Origin: Pseudomonas sp. F(2018)
GTDB lineage: Bacteria > Pseudomonadota > Gammaproteobacteria > Pseudomonadales > Pseudomonadaceae
Direction: 5' to 3'
Assembly (NCBI RefSeq): GCF_005508865.1
Contig: NZ_SCOM01000004.1
Location: forward strand, 62,001-126,000
Length of the DNA stretch: 64,000 nucleotides
Shown here: piece by piece, positions 63,002 through 64,000 of the stretch
Position numbering within the stretch: position 1 is the stretch's first letter
Layout: every line of letters starts with the position of its first letter
Position numbers and translations under genes: made by a program
Notes under the pieces: model-generated
Told to the model about the DNA's origin: nothing
Database searches by the model: none
What the model saw: the letters and a program-made list of their open reading frames with translations, nothing else

Positions 63002-64000
63002 ATGTCGTACAAAGGATTGTTTCTGGCCGCCACGCTCGCCCTGCTGAGCGCCTGCGATTCCTCCACTCCCGACACCCCCGCGGCGCCCCAACCGGGCAAG
63101 CCGGCAGCCCAGCAGGACGCCGCCCGCCCGGCGGTGGACAAGGCCGAGTTGAGCAAACGCTACGCCGGCCGCGAGCTGAGCGTGGCGGACGCCTCGGAAG
63201 TGCAGCTGGACGGCGCCAGCACCCTGTCGGTGAGCTTCAGCGTGCCGCTGGACCCGGAGCAGGATTTCGCCAGCAAGCTGCACTTGGTGGACAAGAAGAC
63301 CGGCAAGGTCGACGGCGCCTGGGAGCTGTCCGACAACCTGATGGAGCTGCGCCTGCGCCATCTGGAGCCGCAACGCAGCCTGGTGCTCTCGGTCGACCGC
63401 GGCCTGCGTGCGATCAACGGCAGCGAACTGGCCGCCGAGTACAGCGCCACCATCGACACCCGTGACCTGCAACCCACCGTCGGCTTTGCCAGCCGCGGCT
63501 CGCTGCTGCCGACCCGCCTGGCCGAAGGCCTGCCGGTGATCGCGCTGAACGTCGACAAGGTCAACGTCGAATTCTTCCGCATCAAGCAGGAGTCGCTGCC
63601 CGAGTTTCTCGCCCAGTGGGGCCGCAGCGCCAACCTCGATACCTGGCAGTCGCGCGAGCTGCTGCCGATGGCCGAGCTGGTCTACAGCGGGCGCTTCGAC
63701 CTGAATCCGGCGCGCAACACCCGCGAGACCCTGCTGCTGCCGATCGCCGGCCTGGAGCCGTTCAAGCAGCCCGGCGTGTACCTGGCGGTGATGCGCCAGG
63801 CCGGCACCTACAACTATTCGCAGCCGGCGAGCCTGTTCACCCTCAGTGACATCGGCCTGTCGGTGCACCGTTACCACGGTCGCCTGGACGCCTTCGCCCA
63901 AGCCCTGGAAGGCGGCAAGGCGCTGGAGGGCGTCGAGGTCGAACTGCTTGGTGGCAATGGCCAGGTGCTGGCCAGCGCCAAGACCGACGATGCAGGCCAT
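63002..64000 (+). CDS. Bacterial alpha-2-macroglobulin lipoprotein, N-terminal part
   Basis: The open frame runs from the ATG at 63002 through the window edge (333 codons seen). It begins with a lipoprotein signal peptide ending LLSAC and closely follows E. coli YfhM: LSVADASEVQLDGASTLSVSFSVPLDPEQDF, SDNLMELRLRHLEPQRSL, and VGFASRGSLLP through SGRFDLNPARNTRETLLLP. Bacterial alpha-2-macroglobulins trap periplasmic proteases with a thioester. The thioester and C-terminal domains lie beyond the window. The role is likely periplasmic defence; a penicillin-binding protein 1C gene often follows. The P. aeruginosa relative is called MagD. Confidence 0.93.
   Translation, partial: MSYKGLFLAATLALLSACDSSTPDTPAAPQPGKPAAQQDAARPAVDKAELSKRYAGRELSVADASEVQLDGASTLSVSFSVPLDPEQDFASKLHLVDKKTGKVDGAWELSDNLMELRLRHLEPQRSLVLSVDRGLRAINGSELAAEYSATIDTRDLQPTVGFASRGSLLPTRLAEGLPVIALNVDKVNVEFFRIKQESLPEFLAQWGRSANLDTWQSRELLPMAELVYSGRFDLNPARNTRETLLLPIAGLEPFKQPGVYLAVMRQAGTYNYSQPASLFTLSDIGLSVHRYHGRLDAFAQALEGGKALEGVEVELLGGNGQVLASAKTDDAGH

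Overview
The window is GC-rich, densely packed DNA from a gamma-proteobacterium of the genus Pseudomonas. Many products closely resemble P. aeruginosa proteins recalled from memory. Two stretches also follow PAO1 gene order as I remember it: urt / marC-like / retS / purD / purH / fis / dusB / DUF3426 / prmA / accC / accB / aroQ / dsbD / ctpL / gcbA / DUF2333 / NUDIX / SUI1 / speA, and pepA-holC divergent from lptFG. I cannot name the species. No tRNA, rRNA, CRISPR array, prophage or transposase is visible; this is mostly core chromosome with some lineage-specific accessory genes.

Layout. 1-4.3 kb: holC and pepA, divergent from lptFG (lipopolysaccharide export). 4.3-13.2 kb: accessory genes, namely a small lipoprotein, a YegD-type Hsp70, three solute-binding proteins without permeases, a TonB receptor with a DUF4198 partner, an oxaloacetate decarboxylase, a YbiI zinc-finger protein and a glycine-rich secreted protein. 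13.4-14.2 kb: an EamA transporter. 14.2-18.5 kb: urease structural genes ureD-ureA-(two GNAT acetyltransferases)-ureB-ureC. 18.5-23.5 kb: an AraC regulator divergent from an ethanolamine permease and eutBC. 24.0-32.3 kb: atzF-gntR-urtABCDE, probably one operon with a sigma-54-type promoter in front. 32.4-36 kb: a MarC-family protein and retS. 36.2-44.2 kb: an MHS transporter, purD, purH, dusB-fis and a DUF3426 protein. 44.2-53.2 kb: prmA, accBC, aroQ, dsbD, a CtpL-like chemoreceptor and the diguanylate cyclase gcbA. 53.5-58 kb: a DUF2333 protein, a frameshifted NUDIX gene, a SUI1 protein and speA. 58-64 kb: a MATE/GGDEF/DUF2214 operon, a YbaK-like protein, an AraC/AhpD pair and the start of an alpha-2-macroglobulin gene.

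The middle third is a nitrogen-scavenging island. Urea enters through UrtABCDE and is split by urease to ammonia and CO2. AtzF hydrolyses allophanate, although no carboxylase that would make allophanate lies in the window. Ethanolamine is imported and cleaved by EutBC to ammonia and acetaldehyde. Accessory urease genes ureEFG are not in the window.

I found no clearly new multi-gene system. The most unusual signals are regulatory. One is a pair of near-identical 15-bp palindromes about 209 bp apart around the start of the oxaloacetate decarboxylase gene; the inner copy is written in seven consecutive A/T-rich codons. Others are a 14-bp inverted half-site pair upstream of the eut genes, a perfect 10-bp-arm palindrome upstream of the MHS transporter, and several families of dispersed palindromic intergenic repeats.
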